Assembly (NCBI RefSeq): GCF_003075075.1
Contig: NZ_QCYM01000003.1
Span: 124,001-188,000 of the forward strand
Direction: 5' to 3'
DNA: 64,000 bases
DNA from: Labrenzia sp. 011
GTDB taxonomy: Bacteria; Pseudomonadota; Alphaproteobacteria; Rhizobiales; Stappiaceae
In this document: in pieces, positions 17,418 to 25,875 of the stretch
Layout of the letters: the number at the start of each line of letters is the position of its first letter
How positions within the stretch are numbered: the stretch's first letter is position 1
Position numbers and translations under genes: made by a program
Notes under the pieces: generated by a model
Seen by the model: the letters and a program-made list of their open reading frames with translations, nothing else
Told to the model about the DNA's origin: nothing
The model's database searches: none

Positions 17418-18732
17418 CCAGGTCGCTGCATCGCTGAGTGCACTGGAGACCGAGATCGGTCCCGTGAAACTCAGCGGTCGCGTGACGCAGGTTTCCTCCG
17501 AGGCAATCCGGGTGTCCGGACTGTCGCGCATCGTGTGTCTGGGTGACCTTGTCCAGTTCGAGGGGCGCTCCGGGCTCCGTCAGGGCGAGATTATCCGCCT
17601 TGATCAGAAGGACGTTGTGGTCAAGCCGCTTGAGCGGGTGACGGATATCGGTATCGGCAGCGTTGCCTCCGTGACGGGCGGGCTGGCGATTCATCCGGAC
17701 ATGAGCTGGCGCGGCCGGATCATCAACGCGCTGGGGAACCCGATTGACGACGCGGGCCCCTTGACCCACGGCGTGGAGGCCTTCCTGCTGGACCGGGCTC
17801 CGCCGCCGGCCATGAACCGCTCGAAGATTTCCGACAGCGTGAAAACGGGCGTGCGGGTGATCGATCTGTTCACGCCGCTGTGCGTCGGGCAGCGTCTCGG
17901 CGTGTTCGCCGGTTCCGGTGTGGGCAAATCCACGCTGCTCGGCATGCTGGCCGGGTTCGGCGATTTCGATACGGTGGTCGTTTGCCTTGTGGGTGAGCGT
18001 GGCCGCGAGGTGCGCGAGTTCATTGATGACAGCCTCGGAGAAACGCTGGCCAGTTCCGTGGTGGTCGCCTCCACAGGCGACGAAAGCGCGATGCAACGCC
18101 GCCTTGCACCGAAGACTGCCATGAGCGTCGCGGAATTCTTCCGCAGCCAGGGCCACAAGGTATTGCTCATTCTCGACTCGGCAACCCGGTTTGCCCATGC
18201 GGCACGTGATGTGGCGCTTGCCGCCGGTGAGCCGCCGGTTGCCCGCGGCTATCCGCCGAGCGTCTTCGCGGACCTGGCGCGTCTTGTGGAACGTGCGGGA
18301 CCGGGAAGCAACGGCGAAGGCTCCATTACCGGTATCTTTTCGGTGCTGGTGGATGGCGACGATCACAATGATCCTGTCTCGGACACCATTCGCGGACTGC
18401 TGGACGGCCATATCGTGCTGGATCGGCAGATAGCGGAAGCGGGCCGTTACCCGCCGGTCAATGTCCTGAAATCCACCTCCCGGCTGGCGACACGGGCCTG
18501 GACCCCGGAACAACAGGAACTGATCCACAGGATCAAGGGGCTGATCTCGCAATACGAGGACACAAAGGATCTGCGCATGATGGGCGGATTCCAGACAGCC
18601 GGGGACGAACAGCTTGAAAAGGCCTGCCGCCTCGTTCCCAAGATCTATGAGGCGATGCGCCAGCGCGCAGACCAGGTTCTGCCGTCAGATCCGTTTGCCG
18701 AGCTAGCGCAGGCGCTCTCGGCGGACGCGTAA
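17386..18732 (+). CDS. fliI: Flagellar export ATPase FliI
   Basis: FliI energises unfolding and entry of export substrates. The 448-residue protein has the Walker A motif G-S-G-V-G-K-S-T (residues 176-183), Walker B around L-L-I-L-D-S-A-T-R, and the type III ATPase signature near G-R-Y-P-P-V-N-V-L-K-S. The start overlaps the end of the preceding gene in another frame. No fliJ follows; the next 300 bp are AT-rich and non-coding. Confidence 0.96.
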   Translation: MPNAPHLNALDQVAASLSALETEIGPVKLSGRVTQVSSEAIRVSGLSRIVCLGDLVQFEGRSGLRQGEIIRLDQKDVVVKPLERVTDIGIGSVASVTGGLAIHPDMSWRGRIINALGNPIDDAGPLTHGVEAFLLDRAPPPAMNRSKISDSVKTGVRVIDLFTPLCVGQRLGVFAGSGVGKSTLLGMLAGFGDFDTVVVCLVGERGREVREFIDDSLGETLASSVVVASTGDESAMQRRLAPKTAMSVAEFFRSQGHKVLLILDSATRFAHAARDVALAAGEPPVARGYPPSVFADLARLVERAGPGSNGEGSITGIFSVLVDGDDHNDPVSDTIRGLLDGHIVLDRQIAEAGRYPPVNVLKSTSRLATRAWTPEQQELIHRIKGLISQYEDTKDLRMMGGFQTAGDEQLEKACRLVPKIYEAMRQRADQVLPSDPFAELAQALSADA

Positions 18733-19029
18733 ACCAATTTTTGTGAATATCTTCCAAGATTAAATTTTGGCTTTGAAGCTCATCTGTTTTCGTATATATC
18801 AACGAGACAGGTTTTAAAGAATTCTTTACATTTTATTCTTTTTAGGATTTTAGATAAATTGTAGGTTATTTTGTTTCGAATGCAAATGTTGTTTTATTTA
18901 TATTGTTCCATCGAATTATAAAGTATCTCTACGATAACTTTCGAAATGCGGCCAAAACAAGGGAAGAATTGTTGACCTTGTGGCTTAGTAATTTTACCCA
19001 TTGGGTACTGGTAAATCCAAGGGGCTAAT
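18733..19029 (+). promoter_or_regulatory. AT-rich intergenic leader upstream of ftcR
   Basis: About 300 bp with no gene and much lower GC than any neighbour (long runs of A and T, especially 18790-18950). It separates fliI from ftcR, so it should hold the ftcR promoter. Many A/T tracts suggest curved DNA or nucleoid-protein binding. No clear intrinsic terminator for fliI was found. A palindromic element lies at its 3' end. Confidence 0.6.
18993..19015. promoter_or_regulatory. Nested palindromes just upstream of ftcR
   Basis: TACCCA-T-TGGGTA is a perfect 13-bp palindrome (18995-19007), and TTTACC / GGTAAA form an outer dyad (18993-18998 / 19010-19015). It ends 14 bp before the ATG, overlapping the place where a repressor or mRNA structure could block translation or transcription. 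The AAGGGG ribosome site lies at about 19018-19023. Confidence 0.5.
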
Positions 19030-19833
19030 ATGTTTATCATTGTAGACTCGAGAGAGATCGTGACCGCAGGCTATGCCTCGGCGTTTGAGCGCGAAGGTTA
19101 TGCTTCGCTGGAACTTCACCCTTCCGAAATTCTGGACTGGCTGGAGATCACCAGCGCTCAGGACCTGTCTTCCGTCGATGCTATTCTGCTCGGCGAAAGC
19201 GAGGAGCGCACGGGGTTCGTTTCCTCAATCCGAAGCCGCTGCCCGGAGGCGCAGATCGTTGCCTTGCAGGACACGGCAAGCCTGGAAAGCACTCTTGAAC
19301 TGTTTTCAGCCGGCATGGACGATGTCCTCAGAAAACCGGTTCATGTTCGCGAGATCATCGCCAGAGTGGGGGCTTTCCGCCGCCGTATCACCGCGCGGAA
19401 CAGCTCCGTGGGGACGGGAGCGATTGAAGTGTTCTTCGACGGCAGGGATCCTCTGGTCGGCGGTGAAGTCATGGAATTGCCGCGCCGCGAGCGCCGCATT
19501 CTGGAGTATCTTGTGAAGAACAAGGGGCGCCGCGTGACCAAGACCCAGATTTTCAATGCGGTCTACGGTGTGATGAACGACGGAGTCGATGAGTGTGTCG
19601 TCGAGAGCCATATTTCCAAGCTGCGGAAAAAACTTCGCAAGAAGCTGGGTTATGACGCCATCGAATCCACCCGCTATATCGGTTACATGCTCAAAGACGG
19701 CCTGTCTGCCAAGCCCAAGGTCGGCGATACCCGCAGGCCCGTTCAGCCTTCGCAGGTTCCTGTTTGCGCGAGTGAAAAGACACCCGATACCAGAACGGTC
19801 AAGACGCCTTATCTGTCCGTGGTAAGCGCGTAG
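19030..19833 (+). CDS. ftcR: Flagellar transcriptional regulator FtcR/Rem, OmpR-like with atypical receiver
   Basis: The protein matches FtcR (Brucella) and Rem (Sinorhizobium), master activators of flagellar genes, in its N-terminus, the R-K-P-V-H-V-R-E-I segment (residues 101-109) and a winged-helix domain with E-S-H-I-S-K-L-R-K-K-L-R recognition helix. At the expected phospho-acceptor site the strand reads A-I-L-L-G-E, so Gly55 replaces Asp, and the acidic pocket has only Asp6. Activity is therefore probably independent of phosphorylation. A non-conserved tail of about 40 residues follows the DNA-binding domain. It lies within the cluster it should control. Confidence 0.88.
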   Translation: MFIIVDSREIVTAGYASAFEREGYASLELHPSEILDWLEITSAQDLSSVDAILLGESEERTGFVSSIRSRCPEAQIVALQDTASLESTLELFSAGMDDVLRKPVHVREIIARVGAFRRRITARNSSVGTGAIEVFFDGRDPLVGGEVMELPRRERRILEYLVKNKGRRVTKTQIFNAVYGVMNDGVDECVVESHISKLRKKLRKKLGYDAIESTRYIGYMLKDGLSAKPKVGDTRRPVQPSQVPVCASEKTPDTRTVKTPYLSVVSA

Positions 19834-20207
19834 GCAGCAAACGGATCAATTGGATGTCTTTCTACAATGACGGGCGGTCTGGCATGAGTGTTCGCCGGAG
19901 AACTTGCATGATGCAAACCGCCCGCAATTGTATTTGCCGTCCAATCGGCCGCAAGTCTTCAATTGAAGTGGTTAAAGCAAGGGGTGTTGCAATTTACAAT
20001 TGATTTTTGCGGTGATTTTGGGAACCTTACGAGAGAAATTCAGGTCGCCACCATCTTGTGCAATATATTCAACATGAACGGAACATGTTGATAGATTTCA
20101 TGGGCGATGTTGCCGGGTCCGTGAATCGCGTATCCATGGACCGGGCCGGAAACCGTGCCTGCAGTTCCTCGTCTTGCGTGAGGTGAGTAAATCAAAGCGG
20201 AATTTAG
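19834..20207. other. Intergenic region between ftcR and the histidine kinase
   Basis: About 370 bp with no convincing gene; small frames here lack ribosome sites and coding character. The middle part (19960-20070) is relatively AT-rich. It contains one clear dyad, listed separately, and should hold the promoter of the kinase-EAL pair. Confidence 0.5.
20069..20091. promoter_or_regulatory. 8-bp dyad upstream of the histidine kinase gene
   Basis: TCAACATG (20069-20076) and CATGTTGA (20084-20091) are perfect complements 7 nt apart. The size fits an operator for a dimeric regulator; no binding protein can be assigned. Confidence 0.4.
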
Positions 20208-21857
20208 TTGTTTCCTGTCTTTCCGCATCGGAAAGACAAGGTCGAGGTGGACGTCTTGAGTCTGAGCGGCAGTGCGTCGTTGCCATATACTCCCAGGGAG
20301 ATGGGGCGGGCCAGCCTGTCCCGTACGTTCATCCTTTACACGCTTGGTCTTTTCGCAATTCTCGGACTCATCTTCGTCGGAATTCTCACGAAAATCACTT
20401 GGGATGCTGCGCATGCGCGTGCAATCCGTGTGACGGAGGCCTTCTTTCAGGCGACGAAACGCCCGTTCGAACGGGCAATCTGGACTGTGAACGCGGATGC
20501 CACCCTGCAACTCATTCGCGGGCTGGAAAGCCTCGAGGTGGTCGAGAGGGTCTGGGTCGAAACGCCCGACACCGGGAATTTCGGAGAACCGGCACCGGAG
20601 CCCCGCCAGGCCGAAGCATTAAGCTACACCTTGAATTCGCCCAGCACGATCCTGCAGAAGGATGCCATCGGCCAAGTCTTCATTCTGATCGATCGCAACA
20701 CGATTTCCTACGAAATCGTCTCCACGGTCGGTTTTATCGTGACCGCCATCATCGTCTACCTGCTGCTTCTGGCGATTGTTATCCGCACGGTCTTTCGCCG
20801 ACTGATCGGCCGTCCTCTTTCGGCGATCGTCGAATATCTGTCGACACCCCGCCTTATCGAAGATCCACCCAAGGCGGAGCTGATGCCCGGCCGGTCCGAT
20901 GAAATCGGCATTCTGTCGTCCAGCCTCCAGTCGATGGTTCAGCGCCGTCACCTGGATCTCAAGAAGATTCAGGAATATCAGACCAATCTCGAAGAACTTG
21001 TGGCTCGCAGGACGGAACAGCTCAAGCTGGTTCAGGAGGAACTGATCCAGGCAGACAATCTTGCGGCGCTTGGGGCGCTCGTTGCCGGTGTGTCGCATGA
21101 ACTGAACACGCCGCTTGGCAACGCCCTGATGGCAGCCACGACGATCAAGGATTCCACCAGGTATCTACGCACGGAACTTGAACGGCAGAGTCTGAGCAAG
21201 GACGCACTGGAAAACGAAGTGGGCCGGATCACGGACACGGCCAATATCATAGAGAAGACACTCGGGCGCGCACGCGACCTTGTCGGCAACTTCAGGCAGG
21301 TCGCCGTCGATCGGCAGAGTGAAAAGAAGCGCCCGTTCAACTTCGATCATATCATCCGGGAAACGCTGGCAACCCTTCAGCCCACGATCCGAAAGACCTC
21401 CTTTGAGATTGAACTCGATCTGAATGCCGACGAAATAATCGACAGCTATCCCGGGGCCATCAGCCAGCTGGTTTCCAATTTCGTCGAAAACGCCATCAAA
21501 CATGGCTATGACGGCGCCGATCAGGGACGGATCCGTCTATCCTCGCTCATCCTGCCGGTGACGGTGAGCGATGACGGTACCGAGACCGAAAAAACGCTCG
21601 TGTTCAAATGCAGGGACTACGGTGTCGGCATTCCGGACAAGAACCTGAAAAAGGTCTTCGAACCGTTTTTCACGACGAAGTTCGGAAAGGGCGGGTCCGG
21701 CCTTGGAATGGCAATCTGTTATCAATTGGTGACGGAAGCCCTCAACGGTACAATTTCAGTTACATCCGAAGTGGGAAAGGGTACTGAATTCACAATTGAA
21801 TTTCCTGTCAGGGCTCCGCAGAAGGCTCAAACACCGACAATAAAAAAGGCTCAATGA
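20208..21857 (+). CDS. Membrane sensor histidine kinase
   Basis: This is a two-pass sensor kinase: helix 1 near residues 41-61, a roughly 105-residue periplasmic sensor, helix 2 near 171-192, a HAMP-like linker, then a coiled coil and the H box G-V-S-H-E-L-N-T-P-L-G-N with His297. N box (N-F-V-E-N-A-I-K-H-G) and G boxes (Y-G-V-G-I-P, G-K-G-G-S-G-L-G-M) are intact, so it should be active. The start is uncertain: TTG 20208, GTG 20247 or ATG 20301 all precede helix 1. It is 1 bp from the EAL gene, whose REC domain is the likely phosphate acceptor. Confidence 0.9.
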   Translation: MFPVFPHRKDKVEVDVLSLSGSASLPYTPREMGRASLSRTFILYTLGLFAILGLIFVGILTKITWDAAHARAIRVTEAFFQATKRPFERAIWTVNADATLQLIRGLESLEVVERVWVETPDTGNFGEPAPEPRQAEALSYTLNSPSTILQKDAIGQVFILIDRNTISYEIVSTVGFIVTAIIVYLLLLAIVIRTVFRRLIGRPLSAIVEYLSTPRLIEDPPKAELMPGRSDEIGILSSSLQSMVQRRHLDLKKIQEYQTNLEELVARRTEQLKLVQEELIQADNLAALGALVAGVSHELNTPLGNALMAATTIKDSTRYLRTELERQSLSKDALENEVGRITDTANIIEKTLGRARDLVGNFRQVAVDRQSEKKRPFNFDHIIRETLATLQPTIRKTSFEIELDLNADEIIDSYPGAISQLVSNFVENAIKHGYDGADQGRIRLSSLILPVTVSDDGTETEKTLVFKCRDYGVGIPDKNLKKVFEPFFTTKFGKGGSGLGMAICYQLVTEALNGTISVTSEVGKGTEFTIEFPVRAPQKAQTPTIKKAQ

Positions 21858-21858
21858 A

Positions 21859-24105
21859 ATGGTGATGGACTTTCTCGTGCCCTCCGAGCCCAGGCCGGAA
21901 AGATCTGACAAGTCACCATGGAAAATTCTGATCGTCGATGATGATCCCGATGTTCACGAGGTAACAAGGATCGCTGTTGCGGGCTGCATCTTCGAAGACC
22001 GGCCGTTCGAACTTCTCCATGCTCTATCGGCCGAGGAAGCCCGCAGGATATTCGTCGAAGAGGACGATATCGCAGTGGCGCTCGTGGATGTGGTCATGGA
22101 AGATGACACGGCCGGTCTCGGGCTGGTCAGCTGGATCCGGTCAGAACTCGACAACCAGTTCACGCGTCTGATCCTGCGCACAGGCCAGCCGGGCTACGCA
22201 CCGCAGACCGACGTGATCATGAAATTCGACATTGATGGCTATGCGGAAAAGGCCGAACTGTCCCGCACCAAGCTGATCACGGCACTCGTCACGGCATTGC
22301 GGGGCTACAAGCTTGTCATGTCGCTGGAAACCAACCGGCAAAAGCTCAAGCAGCTGAATATGCATTTTGCCGCGATCGTGGAAAAGAACGCCCTGGGCGA
22401 CTTCGCCTCCGCGGTTCTGACGGAAATCACCCAGCTTATCGGCCAACCCGTGGGGTGCTTCCTGTGCGGGCTGGACGCGCTTCCCGATTACGGGGTCGTC
22501 GACAAGTCGAATGTCAGGGTCCTGGCTGCGCTGGGGGAGTTTGCCGACAAGACGGATCTTCCGGTCGACATGCTGGGTGACGATGCCATCCGGTTGTCGG
22601 TGCATGCATGCATCGAAAGCCTGTCAGCCAGTTCGTCGCCGCGAGGTGTCGCCCTGCCGCTGGTGACGCGCAATGGCATGACCGGAGCGCTTTTTCTCGC
22701 CATGCCGGAAGCTGAGCTGGAAGAACGCGTCGGTTCGGAAGTCGTCCAGCTCTTTATCGCCAATGTGGCGCTCGGTTACGAAAAGACCGGCCTGCTGGAG
22801 CACATCCGCAATCTCGCCTATGTGGACCGGACAACCGGTCTGTCGACCTTTTCCGGGTTTCTCGAAACCTTTCAGCGCCACGTCGGCAAACACACCCCAC
22901 TTCTCGTTGTTCATTCGGACATTCAAAGGTTCCGGGTCATCGTCGACGGTATCGGCGATGAAAAGGCCGGGGCGGTGCTGAAGAAGACCGGTCACAGGCT
23001 TTCTCAGACTTTCCCGGATGCGCTGTCGATCGCGCGCAAGGAAAAGGACGAATTCCTCATTCTGCTGAAGGGGGGCGGGGAGAACCGGATCGAGGATGTG
23101 GTGGCGCGGGTGGAGGATGCCTTCCATGAACCGATTTCGCTGGGTGACACGCAGATAACCTTGCGCATGCGGCTTGGATTCGCCGCAGTGGATGCCGATG
23201 AGGAACAGGAGGCGGAGCAGCTTGTGCGCCATGCCTCGATCGCTCTGAATGACGTGCGGCAAAAAGGCCTTACCAATCATGCGGTTTTCCATCCGCTGAT
23301 GCAGGAAGCTGCCTTCGAACGTCTTCGCCTTGCCTCGCTGCTCACCGGAGGAGCCGACAAGACCGAGTTCTTCCTTCACTATCAGCCGATCATGCATGCG
23401 CAGGGCGAGTCCATCGCGTCCTTCGAGGCGTTGATGCGATTCCGGACACCGTCGGGCAGCTTGCTCAACACCGCCCGAATGATCGAGGCGGCGGAGGCGA
23501 GCGGGCTGATCTCGGAAATCGGTTCGTGGATGTTCAAGGCGGCCTTTCGTGAATTCAGCGAGATGTCCGCCGTTTCCGATGAGGTCCGGTTGAATGTCAA
23601 TCTGTCGCCCCAGCAGGTTCAGGCCAACAGGATCTACAGGGACATCGAGGAGGCGGCTACGGCTGCAGGCTTGTCCCTTAGTCGTCTTGTCTTCGAGGTG
23701 ACGGAAGGATTGTTCCTGAACAACGATCAGGTGACGCTCTCCCTGCTGACATGGTTGCGCGCCAAGGGAGCGAAAGTCGTCATAGACGACTTCGGCACCG
23801 GATATTCCTCTCTGAGCTACCTGCGCAAGCTACCGGTGGATGGAATCAAGATCGACCGCAGCTTCATCATGAACATGGATCAGGATTCGGATGCGCTGGC
23901 GGTCATCAAATCCATCGTTGCCGTGGCTCAGGCTCTGGATCTGAGTATCACGGCTGAAGGCGTGGAGACGGACGTGCAGCGCAAGCTCATGCAGGATCTG
24001 CAGTGTGATTATCTGCAGGGGTTCTTCTATTCCAAACCCCTGAACAGCACGGATCTGGCAACCTTTGTCCGCAAAGCTGTCGCTTCCGAAGCGGCCGCCG
24101 GATAG
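21859..24105 (+). CDS. REC-DUF3369-(degenerate GGDEF)-EAL c-di-GMP phosphodiesterase
   Basis: The domains in order are: receiver (residues 21-145; acidic D27-D29, acceptor Asp77), DUF3369 (about 165-310), a GGDEF-like domain (315-475) whose signature reads E395-K-D-E-F399, and EAL (490-738). The EAL domain keeps E523-A-L, Asn581, Glu613, Asp643-Asp644, Lys664, Glu700 and Gln720, so it should hydrolyse c-di-GMP. The GGDEF domain lacks both glycines and is unlikely to synthesise it; it may bind GTP as a regulatory domain. Co-expressed with the kinase 1 bp upstream. Lowering c-di-GMP would favour motility, fitting the flagellar setting. Confidence 0.93.
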   Translation: MVMDFLVPSEPRPERSDKSPWKILIVDDDPDVHEVTRIAVAGCIFEDRPFELLHALSAEEARRIFVEEDDIAVALVDVVMEDDTAGLGLVSWIRSELDNQFTRLILRTGQPGYAPQTDVIMKFDIDGYAEKAELSRTKLITALVTALRGYKLVMSLETNRQKLKQLNMHFAAIVEKNALGDFASAVLTEITQLIGQPVGCFLCGLDALPDYGVVDKSNVRVLAALGEFADKTDLPVDMLGDDAIRLSVHACIESLSASSSPRGVALPLVTRNGMTGALFLAMPEAELEERVGSEVVQLFIANVALGYEKTGLLEHIRNLAYVDRTTGLSTFSGFLETFQRHVGKHTPLLVVHSDIQRFRVIVDGIGDEKAGAVLKKTGHRLSQTFPDALSIARKEKDEFLILLKGGGENRIEDVVARVEDAFHEPISLGDTQITLRMRLGFAAVDADEEQEAEQLVRHASIALNDVRQKGLTNHAVFHPLMQEAAFERLRLASLLTGGADKTEFFLHYQPIMHAQGESIASFEALMRFRTPSGSLLNTARMIEAAEASGLISEIGSWMFKAAFREFSEMSAVSDEVRLNVNLSPQQVQANRIYRDIEEAATAAGLSLSRLVFEVTEGLFLNNDQVTLSLLTWLRAKGAKVVIDDFGTGYSSLSYLRKLPVDGIKIDRSFIMNMDQDSDALAVIKSIVAVAQALDLSITAEGVETDVQRKLMQDLQCDYLQGFFYSKPLNSTDLATFVRKAVASEAAAG

Positions 24106-24333
24106 CACCTGGTCCCCGGTTTCTCCCAGAATGACGAGCTGCGACTCATGTCACGAAGGCAGGGGGTGAGCACATATGGAGACGCTTGCGAAATTCGATA
24201 CAGATAACCAATTGAAATTTTGTACGAAACACGCTCTCATGGGAATAACGTGGCGGCGCCCGACGTGTTTTACGTTGAGCTTAAGCCCAGTCATTGCCAA
24301 TATTCGCCCAAGCGCGAGAAGGGGAGAAAACGA

Positions 24334-25035
24334 ATGGACATGAATGGCTCCCACCGGATACCGGCCAAACGGGAAACCGTCTGGGAAGCATTGAACGATC
24401 CGGAGATCCTGAAAGCCTGCATACCCGGCTGCCAAAGCCTTGAAAAAACATCCGACACGGAAATGACCGCCGAGGTGACAACCAAGATCGGTCCGGTCAA
24501 GGCCAAGTTCAAAGGCGCGGTGACCTTCGAGAATATCAATGCACCGGAAAGCTACACGATTGTCGGGGAAGGCAAGGGAGGCGTTGCCGGATTCGCCAAG
24601 GGGTCGGCGGATGTCAAGCTGACCGAGGAAGGCGACGAAACCGTTCTGACCTATGAAGCCAAGGCGCAGGTCGGCGGTAAACTCGCCCAGCTCGGCAGTC
24701 GGCTGATCGATTCCACCGCGAAGAAAATGGCCGAGGAGTTTTTCGGCAAGTTTTCCGACATGGTCGGCGGGACATCTTCCAGTCCGGCGGAAGCCGGTGC
24801 CGCGCAGGATCTCGATCCCGGGGTTGCCGAGGAAGCGAAGCGGATTGCTCTGGAGGAAACGACCGATGAGGTCGTTCACGCGATCGAGGATGCCGAGCAC
24901 GCCGTCGAAGAGAAACTGCACAAGGCCGAGGAAAACCTGGAGACAGCGGCCGGAAAGAATGTTCTGGGCGGTCCTGTCGTCTGGGGGCTGGCCCTCCTGG
25001 CGGCCGTTATCATCGTTCTGGCACTTGCAACATGA
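24334..25035 (+). CDS. CoxG-like SRPBCC protein with C-terminal membrane anchor
   Basis: CoxG-family proteins bind and tether CO dehydrogenase to the membrane. The N-terminal part (residues 1-150) has the family opening (M-N-G-S-H-R-I-P-A-K-R-E-T-V-W-E-A-L-N) and A-C-I-P-G-C, followed by an acidic helical linker and a terminal membrane helix (residues 212-232). The ATG at 24334 has an AAGGGGAG site; an upstream ATG at 24220 would add an unrelated leader. It is the first gene of the Cox-like cluster, 133 bp before the iron-sulfur subunit. Physiological substrate is open, as for the cluster. Confidence 0.85.
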   Translation: MDMNGSHRIPAKRETVWEALNDPEILKACIPGCQSLEKTSDTEMTAEVTTKIGPVKAKFKGAVTFENINAPESYTIVGEGKGGVAGFAKGSADVKLTEEGDETVLTYEAKAQVGGKLAQLGSRLIDSTAKKMAEEFFGKFSDMVGGTSSSPAEAGAAQDLDPGVAEEAKRIALEETTDEVVHAIEDAEHAVEEKLHKAEENLETAAGKNVLGGPVVWGLALLAAVIIVLALAT

Positions 25036-25168
25036 GCGGCAGTGCTCAATCTTGAACGCGCAGGGGCTGACGGGTTCCGGTCCGCCAGTCCCCACTCGAT
25101 AACAACACGGCGGCAAGCCGGATACTGTTGAGCCCAGGCTCAGAGAATGTCATGAGGGAGAGAAATTC

Positions 25169-25660
25169 ATGTCGAAAGTTTCGATGGTATTGAACGGCAA
25201 GGCGGTTTCGGCGGATGTCGAAGACCGGACGCTTCTTGTCTCGTTCATACGCGAAGTGCGCCAGCTGACCGGCACCCATGTCGGTTGCGATACGTCGCAA
25301 TGCGGCGCCTGTGTCGTTCACGTGGACGGCAAGGCCGTCAAGTCGTGCACCATGCTGGCGGCCCAGGCCGATGGCGCTGAAGTCCTGACCATCGAGGGAC
25401 TTGCCGGCGATAGCGGGCTCCATCCGATTCAGGCTGCCTTTCGCGAGCATCATGGGCTGCAATGCGGTTTCTGCACGCCCGGGATGGTCATGAGCGCCCT
25501 GGACATGATCAACCGTCACGGGCCCGGCAACCTGGACGAACAGACCATTCGTCACGAGCTGGAAGGCAATATCTGCCGCTGTACCGGCTACCACAATATC
25601 GTCAAGGCGATCAAAGCCGCTTCCGACCAGATGGCCGGCATGGCCCAGGCTGCCGAATAA
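25169..25660 (+). CDS. Molybdenum hydroxylase small subunit, two [2Fe-2S] clusters (CoxS-like)
   Basis: This subunit carries electrons from the Mo site to FAD. Plant-type ferredoxin cysteines C40, C45, C48 and C60 hold one cluster; the C-terminal helical domain has C99-x2-C102 and C136-x-C138 for the second. All eight are present in 163 residues, the normal length. It belongs to the xanthine dehydrogenase/CO dehydrogenase family; the order S-L-M is that of form II cox clusters. A 215-bp spacer containing an inverted repeat separates it from the large subunit. Confidence 0.92.
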   Translation: MSKVSMVLNGKAVSADVEDRTLLVSFIREVRQLTGTHVGCDTSQCGACVVHVDGKAVKSCTMLAAQADGAEVLTIEGLAGDSGLHPIQAAFREHHGLQCGFCTPGMVMSALDMINRHGPGNLDEQTIRHELEGNICRCTGYHNIVKAIKAASDQMAGMAQAAE

Positions 25661-25764
25661 TCGGCCGGCACTCCTGATTTTGACGCGCGGCCACGCCCGC
25701 GCCGAGACACCAAGACCACACAGCGCGATCCGTTGCCGGGGGAACCATGGCAATCGAGGGCTGT

Positions 25765-25803
25765 CCGCCGGGTCTTGAGACAGACAACCGCCGGACCCGG
25801 CGG
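25765..25803. repeat. 10-bp inverted repeat between the CoxS- and CoxL-like genes
   Basis: CCGCCGGGTC (25765-25774) and GACCCGGCGG (25794-25803) are perfect complements with a 19-nt loop and no T-run. It lies in a 215-bp intra-operon spacer and could tune subunit ratios by mRNA processing or hold a secondary promoter. Confidence 0.5.
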
Positions 25804-25875
25804 TTATCGGGACAATCGGTCCGAGGAGAATTTCCGGAGCAGGTGGAACCGGAGCAGTTTTAAGGGAGAGAGACG

